Below, in pieces: positions 1 through 7,090 of a DNA stretch of 64,000 bases. The notes beneath the pieces were generated by a model, which ran no database searches, was not told the origin of the DNA, and saw nothing but the letters and a program-made list of their open reading frames with translations. How positions within the stretch are numbered: the first letter of the stretch is position 1; the number at the start of each line of letters is the position of its first letter. Origin of the DNA: Nisaea acidiphila (GTDB lineage: Bacteria; Pseudomonadota; Alphaproteobacteria; Thalassobaculales; Thalassobaculaceae); the NCBI RefSeq assembly GCF_024662015.1, contig NZ_CP102480.1, positions 2,018,501 through 2,082,500 of the forward strand, read 5' to 3'. The position numbers and the translations under genes are program-made.

Positions 1-1
1 G

Positions 2-757
2 CTGCTGAGCGCGCGGGAGTTCACAGTCCTCGTCGAGCGTTCGGAGACCGTGATCTTCCTCGGCAACAAGGACGGCGAAGCGCATGTCGCGGTCGACCTC
101 TCCGCGCTCGAAGAGAAAGAGGCGGCGGACCTGGTCAGCGGCGCCGGCGAGTTCATGGACCTGCGGCAGGTCGGACCGGTGCTGGAACGGTTCGACGGCT
201 CGATCCTCGCCTATGCCCGCGGCCTGATGCACTGGCACCAGAGGCATCGCTACTGCGGCGTCTGCGGCGCCTCGACCCGAATTTCGAAAGGCGGTCACCA
301 GCGCAATTGCAGCAACGAGAGCTGCCGCGCGCCGACTTTTCCGCGCACCGACCCCGCGGTGATCATGCTGGTGCATGACGCGGCCGGAGAGAAAGCCCTG
401 CTCGGCCGCCAGGCGGTCTGGCCGGAAGGGCGGTACTCGACGCTCGCGGGCTTCGTCGAGCCGGGCGAGACCCTGGAGGAAGCGGTCGCGCGCGAGGTCT
501 ACGAGGAGACCGGCGTCGAGGTGCGCGATGTGCGCTACCACTCGTCCCAGCCCTGGCCCTTCCCGGCCTCGATCATGCTCGGTTTCCATGCCGAGGCGAA
601 GACGAGCGAGATCTTCCGGCGCGACGACGAGCTCGAGGACGCGCAATGGTTCAGCCGGGAGGAGCTCCTGAATTTCCGCGCGCTCGGCAAGGGCCTGCCA
701 AGCAAGGACTCCATCGCCCGGCGATTAATCGAGGACTGGCTCGCGGGCGAGGTCTGA
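2..757 (+). CDS. nudC: NAD+/NADH diphosphatase NudC (5' end outside the window)
   Basis: Nudix hydrolase expected to split NADH or NAD+ (and NAD caps on RNA) into NMN(H) and AMP. The reading frame is open from base 2 with no stop before the first GTG at 50, so the true start probably lies upstream and the N-terminal domain is partly missing. Visible parts: a four-cysteine zinc ribbon (CGVCG, then two cysteines in NCSNESC), a Nudix box (GFVEPGETLEEA followed by REVYEETG) and the NudC-specific SQPWPFPAS motif just after it. The gene ends 6 bp before the stop of convergent phhB. The subfamily is secure because zinc ribbon and SQPWPFP occur together. Confidence 0.93.
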   Translation: MLSAREFTVLVERSETVIFLGNKDGEAHVAVDLSALEEKEAADLVSGAGEFMDLRQVGPVLERFDGSILAYARGLMHWHQRHRYCGVCGASTRISKGGHQRNCSNESCRAPTFPRTDPAVIMLVHDAAGEKALLGRQAVWPEGRYSTLAGFVEPGETLEEAVAREVYEETGVEVRDVRYHSSQPWPFPASIMLGFHAEAKTSEIFRRDDELEDAQWFSREELLNFRALGKGLPSKDSIARRLIEDWLAGEV

Positions 758-763
758 CGCCGG

Positions 764-1072
764 TCAGGCCGTTTCCGGTTCCCCGGCCGCCAACTCGTCC
801 ATCTGCACCGCGAGATCTATGTCGAGCATCGTCAGCCCACCCGCATCATGGGTGCTGAGGGTCACGTCGATCCGGTTGTAGACATTGAACCATTCGGGAT
901 GGTGATCCATCTCATCGGCGATTTCCGCGACCGCCGTCATGAAGGCGAAGGCCGTTTTGAAATCGGCGAAACGGTATTTCCGCGTGATCGCGTCCCGGCC
1001 CTCAGCAAGGCTCCAGTCGGGCAGGCCAGCGAGAGCCCGGTCCCGATCCGGGCCGGTGAGTTTCTCCATCAT
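764..1072 (-). CDS. phhB: 4a-hydroxytetrahydrobiopterin dehydratase (pterin-4a-carbinolamine dehydratase)
   Basis: A small protein of about 102 residues that dehydrates 4a-hydroxytetrahydrobiopterin to recycle the pterin cofactor of aromatic amino acid hydroxylases. The family signature is the histidine cluster MDHHPEW near the middle, with a further histidine in the STHDAGG stretch. I chose the ATG at 1072 (followed by a second ATG) because a GGGGGAC Shine-Dalgarno-like run sits just upstream; a TTG at 1087 is possible but would bury that run. No phenylalanine hydroxylase gene is adjacent, so its partner is unknown. It is convergent with nudC and divergent from the zincin gene. Confidence 0.9.
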   Translation of the reverse strand: MMEKLTGPDRDRALAGLPDWSLAEGRDAITRKYRFADFKTAFAFMTAVAEIADEMDHHPEWFNVYNRIDVTLSTHDAGGLTMLDIDLAVQMDELAAGEPETA

Positions 1073-1138
1073 GTCGGCGTCCCCCAACGTTACGCTTCCA
1101 TGCTAGCGCATTTCCCGCGCGCCGGTTATAGCCATGGC

Positions 1139-1537
1139 ATGGCTCCGATGACCGAACCGCCGACGCTGGACGATATCGAACGGCTCGCCCGCGAGGCGTT
1201 CGCGACGATCCCGGACGGTCTGCGGGTGCAAACCGGCGACGTCACCTTCCTGGTCACGGAGTTCGCGGAAGAGGACGTTCTGGACGAGCTCGGTGCCGAG
1301 AGCCCGTTCGAAATCCTCGGCCTCTATGCCGGCGTGCCGTTCGGCGAGGCCTCGACCATGGCCAGCCCCTCCGACCTCAACCGGATCTTCCTCTACCGCC
1401 GACCGATCCTCGATTACTGGTGCGAAACCGGCGAGGACCTGCAGTCCATCGTGCGCCATGTCCTGGTGCACGAAATCGGCCATCATTTCGGGTTCTCCGA
1501 CGCCGACATGGAAGCGATCGAAGCCGGCGCAGACTGA
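1139..1537 (+). CDS. Metallopeptidase family protein (zincin-like, COG3824 type)
   Basis: A compact predicted zinc metallopeptidase of about 132 residues. The key motif is HEIGHHFGFSD near the C-terminus, an HExxH zinc site with a third histidine and a nearby acidic residue, as in the short bacterial zincin family found in many alphaproteobacteria. There is no signal peptide or membrane segment, so it should be cytoplasmic. The start is the ATG at 1139 (MAPMTEPP), with a second candidate at 1148. Substrate and role are unknown for this family. It sits alone between divergent phhB and the NO-responsive operon and shares no obvious function with either. Confidence 0.8.
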   Translation: MAPMTEPPTLDDIERLAREAFATIPDGLRVQTGDVTFLVTEFAEEDVLDELGAESPFEILGLYAGVPFGEASTMASPSDLNRIFLYRRPILDYWCETGEDLQSIVRHVLVHEIGHHFGFSDADMEAIEAGAD

Positions 1538-1581
1538 CCTTTCACCGGGCGGATTGTCGCAGGCACACAGACCTCCTTGTG

Positions 1582-1610
1582 TTGCCTTCTAAAAGATATA
1601 TTTTATATTC
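1582..1610 (+). promoter_or_regulatory. Putative promoter with NsrR-like operator upstream of the truncated hemoglobin gene
   Basis: TTGCCT (1582-1587) and TATATT (1604-1609), 16 bp apart, resemble a sigma-70 promoter. Across the spacer lies AAGATATATTT (1593-1603), which matches 9 of 11 bases of the NsrR half-site AAGATGCATTT. The following TATATTC gives an imperfect dyad around the central T tract. The stretch is strikingly AT-rich against its surroundings. Because the operon ends in an NsrR-type gene, autoregulated NO-sensitive repression is the natural inference; no binding data are available here. Confidence 0.55.
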
Positions 1611-1635
1611 ACCTTTAAGCGAAGGGAGACCTCGC

Positions 1636-2091
1636 ATGAATACCGAAGCCATACGCAGTGCGCCCGGGAGACGGGCGGAGATCCGTGCGCAGGCCGAGGC
1701 ACTCGGCGTGAACGAGGCCTATATCGACCTGCTGGTCGAGGTCTTCTACCGGCGGATCCGCCAGGACGAGGTTTTGGGCCCGGTCTTCGCCCGCCGGATT
1801 TCCGACTGGAGCCCGCATCTCGCCCGAATGAAGAGCTTCTGGGGCTCGGTCGCCCTTAACAGCGGGCAATATTCCGGCAAGCCCGTCCCCGCCCATCTGG
1901 CGCTGAAGGAAGTGCGCAGCGCCCATTTCGAACGCTGGCTCGCCCTCTTCCAGGCGACCCTGGAGGACACGGCGCCAACCCCCGGCGCGGTCGCCTATTT
2001 CATGGAACGCGCCCAGCGGATCGCCACCAGCCTGCAGCTCGCCATGTTCGGCGTTCCGGAGCTGCGCGGCGACAGGGGAGAGCCGCAATGA
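1636..2091 (+). CDS. Group III truncated hemoglobin
   Basis: A 151-residue heme protein of the 2-on-2 globin family, group III, generally linked to NO or oxygen chemistry. The N-terminal helix contains LVEVFYRRIRQDEVLGPVF, the middle has HLARMKSFWGSVAL, and the probable proximal histidine lies in SAHFERWLALF near residue 96. The start is the ATG at 1636, about 6 bp after an AAGGGAG ribosome site. It is the first gene of a five-gene unit; its stop overlaps the start of the next gene by 4 bp. The NsrR-type repressor at the end of the same unit supports a role in NO detoxification. Group assignment is by pattern recognition rather than alignment. Confidence 0.85.
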   Translation: MNTEAIRSAPGRRAEIRAQAEALGVNEAYIDLLVEVFYRRIRQDEVLGPVFARRISDWSPHLARMKSFWGSVALNSGQYSGKPVPAHLALKEVRSAHFERWLALFQATLEDTAPTPGAVAYFMERAQRIATSLQLAMFGVPELRGDRGEPQ

Positions 2092-2312
2092 TCCTCCTGA
2101 AAACCGTCACCATGCTCGCGCTTGCCGGCGCTGCCGGCTTTTTCCTGATCTATCTGACGGCGCTCGAAACCGGCAGCCGGGAGGATCGCCGTCTCGGCCG
2201 CGCCTCCTTCCTCGACGAGACCGGAAGCGCGCTCACCGTCGCCGCCCGCTCCGCCTTCTTCGCCTGGATCGGGTTCCTCGTCCTGCTGACCCTCTTCGAC
2301 GCGGTCGGCTGA
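2088..2312 (+). CDS. Small membrane protein in the NO-responsive operon
   Basis: A 74-residue protein I do not recognise. It has two hydrophobic segments: residues about 6-26, rich in A, L, G and F, and residues about 56-71 near the C-terminus. Between them lies a charged loop with SREDRRLGRASF. It overlaps the end of the globin gene in an ATGA junction, so the two are very probably translationally coupled. It looks like a two-pass inner-membrane protein. Context suggests a role alongside globin and repressor in nitrosative stress, for example as a membrane reductant partner or anchor; that is inference only. Confidence 0.7.
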   Translation: MILLKTVTMLALAGAAGFFLIYLTALETGSREDRRLGRASFLDETGSALTVAARSAFFAWIGFLVLLTLFDAVG

Positions 2313-2324
2313 AAGGAACGGACA

Positions 2325-2441
2325 ATGAAAAATCGCCTCCCCTTCTGGCGCCGCTTCGGACCGGCCCTGCTGCTCTGGATCGCTGCCCCGTTCCCGCTCT
2401 ATCTCTGGGCCGGGATCGCGCTTGCCTGCGGGCTCCGATGA
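2325..2441 (+). CDS. Very small membrane protein (38 residues) in the NO-responsive operon
   Basis: A short frame starting at the ATG at 2325, preceded by GAAAGGAACGG, which provides a ribosome site. The product starts MKNRLPFWRRFGPALLL, a basic N-terminus followed by a single hydrophobic span of roughly 25 residues ending in CGLR. Its stop codon overlaps the start of the downstream DUF1971 gene (ATGA at 2438), and it lies 12 bp after the previous gene. The tight coupling on both sides is the main reason to call it a gene. It may be a single-pass membrane peptide; function unknown. Confidence 0.65.
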   Translation: MKNRLPFWRRFGPALLLWIAAPFPLYLWAGIALACGLR

Positions 2442-2737
2442 GCACCGGAACGGGCGCCCGCCCGGCATTGCCGCCAGGTGCCCAGCATTACAGCAGCTCG
2501 CCGCGCTTCACCGAGGTCACTGTGCCGGCCAAACTGACCGGGCTGCACCGCACCAAGCCGGGGGTCTGGGGCCGCCTCGTGGTGGAGGAGGGTGCGCTTA
2601 CCTTCATCGAGCCCGGACCGGCGGAATATACGGACCGCCTCGCCGCCGGAGAGGTCGAGGTCATCGCGCCGGAGCGCCCCCATCGTGTCGCGGTGGACGG
2701 GCCCGTAGTTTTTCTTGTCGAGTTCTACCGGGAGTAA
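2438..2737 (+). CDS. DUF1971 / YeaR-like protein
   Basis: A 99-residue protein of the DUF1971 family, whose E. coli member YeaR belongs to a nitrate- and NO-induced, NsrR-controlled operon; the domain is also fused to TehB-like proteins. Recognisable elements are TKPGVWGRLVVEEGAL in the first half and APERPHRV followed by a beta-rich FLVEFYRE end, consistent with a small cupin-like fold. It begins within the stop of the preceding tiny gene, and its stop is 7 bp before nsrR. Biochemical function is not established for the family; a link to NO stress is supported by context. Confidence 0.8.
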   Translation: MSTGTGARPALPPGAQHYSSSPRFTEVTVPAKLTGLHRTKPGVWGRLVVEEGALTFIEPGPAEYTDRLAAGEVEVIAPERPHRVAVDGPVVFLVEFYRE

Positions 2738-2744
2738 CGGTGTC

Positions 2745-3173
2745 ATGCGGCTCAATGTCCAGACCGACTATGCCCTGCGCCTGCTGATGCATCTGGCGGT
2801 CAATCCGGATCGGCTAATAACCATTCGGGAGGCTGCGGACCGGTTTTCCGTCTCCAAAACACATCTGATGAAACTCGCGAATGCGATGAGCCATGAAGGC
2901 TTCATCCAGGCCGTGCGCGGCCGCTCCGGTGGACTTCGTCTTGCCCGGCCGGCAGGCGAAATCCGGGTCGGAGACGTGGTGCGGCGGATGGAGAACGACT
3001 TTGCCGTGGTCGAATGTTTCCAGGCTGGCCGCGGCGAGTGCCTGATCACGCCCGCCTGCCGCCTGAAAGGCGTCCTGAACCGCGCTGTGGAAGCGTTTTT
3101 GGCGGAACTCGATGCCTGTACGCTCGAGGATTTGGTGCGGGCCAACGAACCCCTGCGCCTGATGCTGGCCTGA
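2745..3173 (+). CDS. nsrR: Rrf2-family NO-sensing repressor NsrR
   Basis: A 142-residue Rrf2 regulator. An N-terminal winged helix (MRLNVQTDYALRLLMHLA, then VSKTHLMKLANAM and VRGRSGGLRLA) is followed by cysteines at residues 91, 99 and 105 for an iron-sulfur cluster. The stretch ITPACRLKGVL around Cys105 and the TLEDLV end are typical of NsrR; IscR and RirA lack ITPACRLK, although the C-X7-C-X5-C spacing is also seen in RirA. The ATG at 2745 follows GGAGTAACGG. It is the last gene of the globin operon and probably represses the promoter at 1582-1610, so NO damage to the cluster would induce both globin and repressor. Confidence 0.87.
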   Translation: MRLNVQTDYALRLLMHLAVNPDRLITIREAADRFSVSKTHLMKLANAMSHEGFIQAVRGRSGGLRLARPAGEIRVGDVVRRMENDFAVVECFQAGRGECLITPACRLKGVLNRAVEAFLAELDACTLEDLVRANEPLRLMLA

Positions 3174-3182
3174 CGCCCTGCG

Positions 3183-3812
3183 TCAGTCCAGTTCGCGGCC
3201 GAGCCATACCGCCCGTCCGGTTTCCTGTTCAGGCGGAAGCGCAATCGGCCGGAAGCCCGCGCGCTGCCAGAACGCGAGACCGCCCGCGTTACCGGGATTG
3301 ACCCCGACATGAACCGAGGAGGCACCGGCCGCCCTCGCCCGGGAATACCAGGCCTCAAGCAGCCGCGTGCCGATCCCGCGGCGCTGCAGGCGCGGCAAGA
3401 GGTTCATATGCAGATGCCCGGGATGACCGGCCACGACGGCGTCGGGAATGACGCCCGCCGGATGATGGATGCGGTGCGCCCGTTTCGTATCCGCATCCCA
3501 TCCGGGATCCACATCTCGGCCGGGATCCGGATAGCGCTTGCGCAGTTCCGGCCACCATTCGGCCTCCTGCCGGACTTCGAAGGCCCGTGTGTCAACGGCT
3601 CCGACCACATACCCGGCAACGCCCTCCTCGTCCTCCGCGACGATGCATAGCTCCGGCAGCAAGTTGGCGTAGGGGCCGACATAGACATGGCCGATGAGAT
3701 CCGGGTCCCGGTAGAGATGCCGCGCATCCCCTCCGCCGTGGCCGGTCATCACCGAGACATGATAGAGCGCCGGAAGGTCGCCCTTCCGGTAGGTTCTGAG
3801 GCGAACAGACAT
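3183..3812 (-). CDS. GNAT-family N-acetyltransferase
   Basis: About 209 residues. The C-terminal half carries the GNAT acetyl-CoA loop as LLPRLQRRGIGTRLLEAW, followed by GASSVHVGVNPGNAGGLAFWQRAGFRPI, a classic motif A/B region. The N-terminal part (MSVRLRTYRKGDLPALYHV) is the usual first strand and helix. The chosen ATG at 3812 lies just after the mutL stop (3815), so the two are likely co-transcribed; an upstream in-frame extension would run through the mutL end. The resemblance is to GNATs annotated as acetyltransferases of sugars or amino-group substrates. Substrate unknown. Confidence 0.85.
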   Translation of the reverse strand: MSVRLRTYRKGDLPALYHVSVMTGHGGGDARHLYRDPDLIGHVYVGPYANLLPELCIVAEDEEGVAGYVVGAVDTRAFEVRQEAEWWPELRKRYPDPGRDVDPGWDADTKRAHRIHHPAGVIPDAVVAGHPGHLHMNLLPRLQRRGIGTRLLEAWYSRARAAGASSVHVGVNPGNAGGLAFWQRAGFRPIALPPEQETGRAVWLGRELD

Positions 3813-3814
3813 GT

Positions 3815-5680
3815 TCAGCGCCGGCCGAAGAGTTTTTCGATATCGTTCAGGGAGAGCGAGACATAGGTCGGGCGGCCGTGATTGCACTGGCCGGAATGGG
3901 GCGTCGCCTCCATCTCGCGCAGCAGCGCGTTCATCTCCTCGACCGTCAGCCTTCGGCCGGACCGGACCGAACCGTGACAGGCGATCGTGCCGCAGATATG
4001 CGCGAGCCGGTCCTTCAGGGCCATCGCCTCGCCGAACTCCGTCAGTTCCTCGGCGAGATCGCGCACCAGCCCCTGCACGTCCGCCTCGCCCATCAGGGCA
4101 GGCACCTCCCGCACCACCACCGCGCCGGCGCCGAACGGCTCCAGCATGAGGCCGAGTTCGGCGAATTCCTCCGCCCTGGCGCCGAGACGGTCAACCGCGC
4201 CCTCGTCCAGCTCGACCACTTCCGGGATCAGCAGCATCTGCCGCTTGATGCCGTCCGCCTCCAGCGCCTTCTTCATGCGCTCGTAAACCAGCCGCTCATG
4301 CGCCGCGTGCTGGTCGACCAGCACGATGCCCTCGCCGGTCTGGGCGACGATGTAATTCTCATGCAGCTGCGCCCGGGCCGCGCCGAGCGGATGGCTCTGC
4401 AGGGCCGCGCTTTCCGGCAGCGGCGCCTCGGCCCGGGCCTGCGGCGCGACATCTTCCATCATGCCGCCGATCGGCGCCTGGAACGCCATCGCGGCGGCAG
4501 CCGCATCGCGCGGGACCTGCGGCTGCGCATAGGACGGCGGTTGCCACTGGTAGCGGGGCGCGGCGCCGGTTCCAAAATCCGTCGAGCGCCCGAGCGCGCC
4601 GAGCGCGGCATTGGAGACCGTCGTCGAGGCCCGGTGACCGGCGGCGGTCAGCGCATGTTTCAGCGCGCCGACAATGAGCCCGCGCACGAGACCCGGCTCG
4701 CGGAACCGCACCTCGGTTTTGGCCGGATGCACGTTCACATCCACCGCTTCCGGCGGCACCTCGAGAAAGAGCGCCAGCATCGGATGCCGGTCATGCGATA
4801 TGAAATCCATATAGGCGCCGCGCACCGCGCCGTAGAGCAGCTTGTCCCGCACCGGCCGGCCGTTGACGAAGAGGAACTGGTGGCTCGTCGTGCGCTTGTT
4901 GATCGTCGGCAGACCGGCATAGCCCGAAAGCCGGATGCCCTCTCGCTCCGCTTCGATCGGCAGCGCATTGTCCTCGAAATCGCGCCCCATGACCGCGCCG
5001 AGCCGCGCCAAGCGGGCCTCGAAGAGGTCGCCGGACACTTCGTTGAGCCGCACGCTCGTCCGATTGCCGTCGCCGAGGGTAAAGGCGACATGGGGATGCG
5101 CCATCGCCAGCCGCTCGATCACATCGACGGCGTGGCTGTATTCCGTGCGCGCCGCCTTCAGGAACTTGAGCCGCGCCGGTGTGGCGTAGAAGAGATCGCG
5201 CACCTCGATGCGCGTTCCCTGACCGAGCGCCGCGGGTTCCGCCGCACCGACCCTGCCGCCTTCGATATCGAGGCTCCAGGCGCTTTCCTCCGGACCTGCC
5301 GCGGCCGAACGCGTGGTGATCGTCATCCGGCTCACAGCACCGATTGAGGGCAGGGCCTCGCCGCGGAACCCGAGGCTGGTGATATGGGTGAGATCCTCGC
5401 CTTTCAGCTTGGAGGTGGCGTGCCGCTCGACCGCGACCTCCAGTTCCTCCCGGCTCATGCCGACGCCGTTGTCCACGACGCTGATCGCCGTCCGGCCCCC
5501 GTCGCGCATAACGATGTCGATCCGGGTCGCCTCGGCGTCGAGCGCGTTCTCGACCAGTTCCTTCACCGCGCTCGCCGGCCGCTCGACCACCTCGCCGGCG
5601 GCGATCCTGTTGACCAGCCCGTCAGGAAGGCGGCGGATCCGCCCGATGCGCTCGTCGACCCGTTCCGCGACCGCGCTCAC
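3815..5680 (-). CDS. mutL: DNA mismatch repair protein MutL
   Basis: A 621-residue MutL, with an N-terminal GHKL ATPase and a C-terminal dimerisation/endonuclease domain. ATPase motifs: ELVENALDAEATRIDI (metal-binding Asn), DNGVGM, and TSLGFRGEALPSIGAVS. The C-terminal part has DQHAAHERLVYE, the metal-site motif of MutL proteins with nicking activity, plus CHGSVRSGRRL and the terminal QCNHGRPTYVSLS motif, so it should be endonuclease-proficient. Its start is a GTG at 5680 whose last base pairs overlap the pgi stop codon (GTGA), indicating translational coupling to pgi. The middle linker is alanine- and proline-rich, as usual. Confidence 0.97.
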   Translation of the reverse strand: MSAVAERVDERIGRIRRLPDGLVNRIAAGEVVERPASAVKELVENALDAEATRIDIVMRDGGRTAISVVDNGVGMSREELEVAVERHATSKLKGEDLTHITSLGFRGEALPSIGAVSRMTITTRSAAAGPEESAWSLDIEGGRVGAAEPAALGQGTRIEVRDLFYATPARLKFLKAARTEYSHAVDVIERLAMAHPHVAFTLGDGNRTSVRLNEVSGDLFEARLARLGAVMGRDFEDNALPIEAEREGIRLSGYAGLPTINKRTTSHQFLFVNGRPVRDKLLYGAVRGAYMDFISHDRHPMLALFLEVPPEAVDVNVHPAKTEVRFREPGLVRGLIVGALKHALTAAGHRASTTVSNAALGALGRSTDFGTGAAPRYQWQPPSYAQPQVPRDAAAAAMAFQAPIGGMMEDVAPQARAEAPLPESAALQSHPLGAARAQLHENYIVAQTGEGIVLVDQHAAHERLVYERMKKALEADGIKRQMLLIPEVVELDEGAVDRLGARAEEFAELGLMLEPFGAGAVVVREVPALMGEADVQGLVRDLAEELTEFGEAMALKDRLAHICGTIACHGSVRSGRRLTVEEMNALLREMEATPHSGQCNHGRPTYVSLSLNDIEKLFGRR

Positions 5681-7023
5681 CCGGCCATCTCCGCGAGATA
5701 GCGCCGCGCCAGCACCTTGCCCTCTTCCACCGCCGGCTGGTTGAAAGCGTCGACCTCGAGCAAGTCGGCGGCGACCATGGTCTCCAGGAAGAAATGCATC
5801 ATCAGCGCGCCGACGCTTTCCTCGTCCACGGCGGAGGCGCGGATGATGCGTGTGGGGCGGCCGTTCGCGATCAGCGTTTCCGCCGTCGCCCGCTGCTCCG
5901 CGTCAAGCAGGTCGCCCATGGTGCGGCCTTCGAGATAGGACAGCCCCTCGCCCATCAGTTCCGTCGCGTTGCCACCCACCCGGCCGCCGGTATCGGCAAC
6001 ATCGCTCTGCACGATGGTGACCAGCTTGTCCCGCGGTCCGTCGAGGAAAAGCTGCAGGGCGCTGTGCTGGTCGACCGCTCCGAGGGCACCGATGGGAGTC
6101 GTCCCGTTCCCGCCCTTGCCGAGGCTCTCCGCCCAGAGCTGGGTGTACCAGTCGCCGATCCGGTCCAGCCGGTCGCTATATGGCATCAGCACGCTCTGGG
6201 TAATCCCGCGCTCGCGCTGCAGGCCGATATTCACCATCGCGCCGGCCGCCGGTGCGCTCTCCTCCGGACTGCTTGCGTCCAGCGCCGCCCCGGTCACCGC
6301 AGCCGCGCCGCGCCGGATCGCTTTCGCGTCGAGCCCGACGATCATTGCCGGCAGCAGACCGTTGAGCGTCAGCCCGGAATAGCGCCCGCCGATATCCGGA
6401 TCGTGGTCGAGGCAGGGACAGCCGACCGCCTCCGCGAACTGCCTGAGCGGCCGCGCGCCCGGTTCCGTGACAGCGATGAAGTGCCGCGCCGGATCGAGTC
6501 CCGCCTGCTTGAACGCATCGTGCAGGATCAAGGTCTGGCAGAGCGTTTCCGCCGTGCCGCCGGACTTCGAGATCGTAATGACCACAGTCCGTTCGAGCTC
6601 CACCCGCTGGAAGATCGCGGTGAAGGTTGCCGGATCGATATTGTCGAGAAAATGCAGCCGCGGCGCAGAAGGCGAGAACGCCGTGCCTTTCTCCGCCAAT
6701 CGGCAGATCGTTGCCCCGCCGAGACTGGATCCCCCGATCCCGAGCACGATTACGTCCGCCGCGCGGCGTCGGATATCGTCCGAAAGCGTTTCGGCGAGTT
6801 CCAGGTCCTCCATGCGCCAAGGCAGGGAAAGCAGCGGAAGTTCGCCATTCTCCTTTTTTCGGCGAAGCCCTTCGAGAGAGGCTCCGGCAGCGCCCGAAAG
6901 CGCAGCGAAGGCGGCCCCCGAAAGGCCTCCGTCCCCGAGTTTGTCCTCGAATGTCGCGGAGAGATCGTGCCGGAGCGGCCCGGCCGCCAACTGAAACGCT
7001 TGCATGATAGGCGAATCTAGCAT
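5677..7023 (-). CDS. pgi: Glucose-6-phosphate isomerase
   Basis: Interconverts glucose 6-phosphate and fructose 6-phosphate. Motifs: GIGGSSLGGATICRLAEKG, then ITISKSGGTAETL (sugar-phosphate-binding serine/threonine loop), GGRYSGLTLNGL, and NGTTPIGALGAVDQHSALQLF. At about 448 residues it is the short bacterial form. Two starts are possible, ATG at 7023 (MLDSPIM) and ATG at 7005 (MQAFQL); neither has a clear ribosome site. Its stop overlaps mutL. There is no other glycolytic gene nearby. Confidence 0.93.
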   Translation of the reverse strand: MLDSPIMQAFQLAAGPLRHDLSATFEDKLGDGGLSGAAFAALSGAAGASLEGLRRKKENGELPLLSLPWRMEDLELAETLSDDIRRRAADVIVLGIGGSSLGGATICRLAEKGTAFSPSAPRLHFLDNIDPATFTAIFQRVELERTVVITISKSGGTAETLCQTLILHDAFKQAGLDPARHFIAVTEPGARPLRQFAEAVGCPCLDHDPDIGGRYSGLTLNGLLPAMIVGLDAKAIRRGAAAVTGAALDASSPEESAPAAGAMVNIGLQRERGITQSVLMPYSDRLDRIGDWYTQLWAESLGKGGNGTTPIGALGAVDQHSALQLFLDGPRDKLVTIVQSDVADTGGRVGGNATELMGEGLSYLEGRTMGDLLDAEQRATAETLIANGRPTRIIRASAVDEESVGALMMHFFLETMVAADLLEVDAFNQPAVEEGKVLARRYLAEMAG

Positions 7024-7090
7024 GGCCGGCGGGAAGGGACCACTCCGCGAACGCCAGATTCTAACGGGCGGGCGCTGTTCGCCGTCTCCC

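Noticed and set aside
2745-3173. RirA or IscR instead of NsrR
   Set aside because: Cysteine spacing (C-X7-C-X5-C) resembles RirA, but ITPACRLK and the neighbouring globin and DUF1971 genes fit NsrR. Iron-regulon targets are not seen nearby.
3878-5347. Open frame of about 489 codons on the plus strand
   Set aside because: Antisense to mutL; composition is arginine-rich and without recognisable domains.
5794-7020. Open frame of about 408 codons on the plus strand
   Set aside because: Antisense to pgi; no domain signature.
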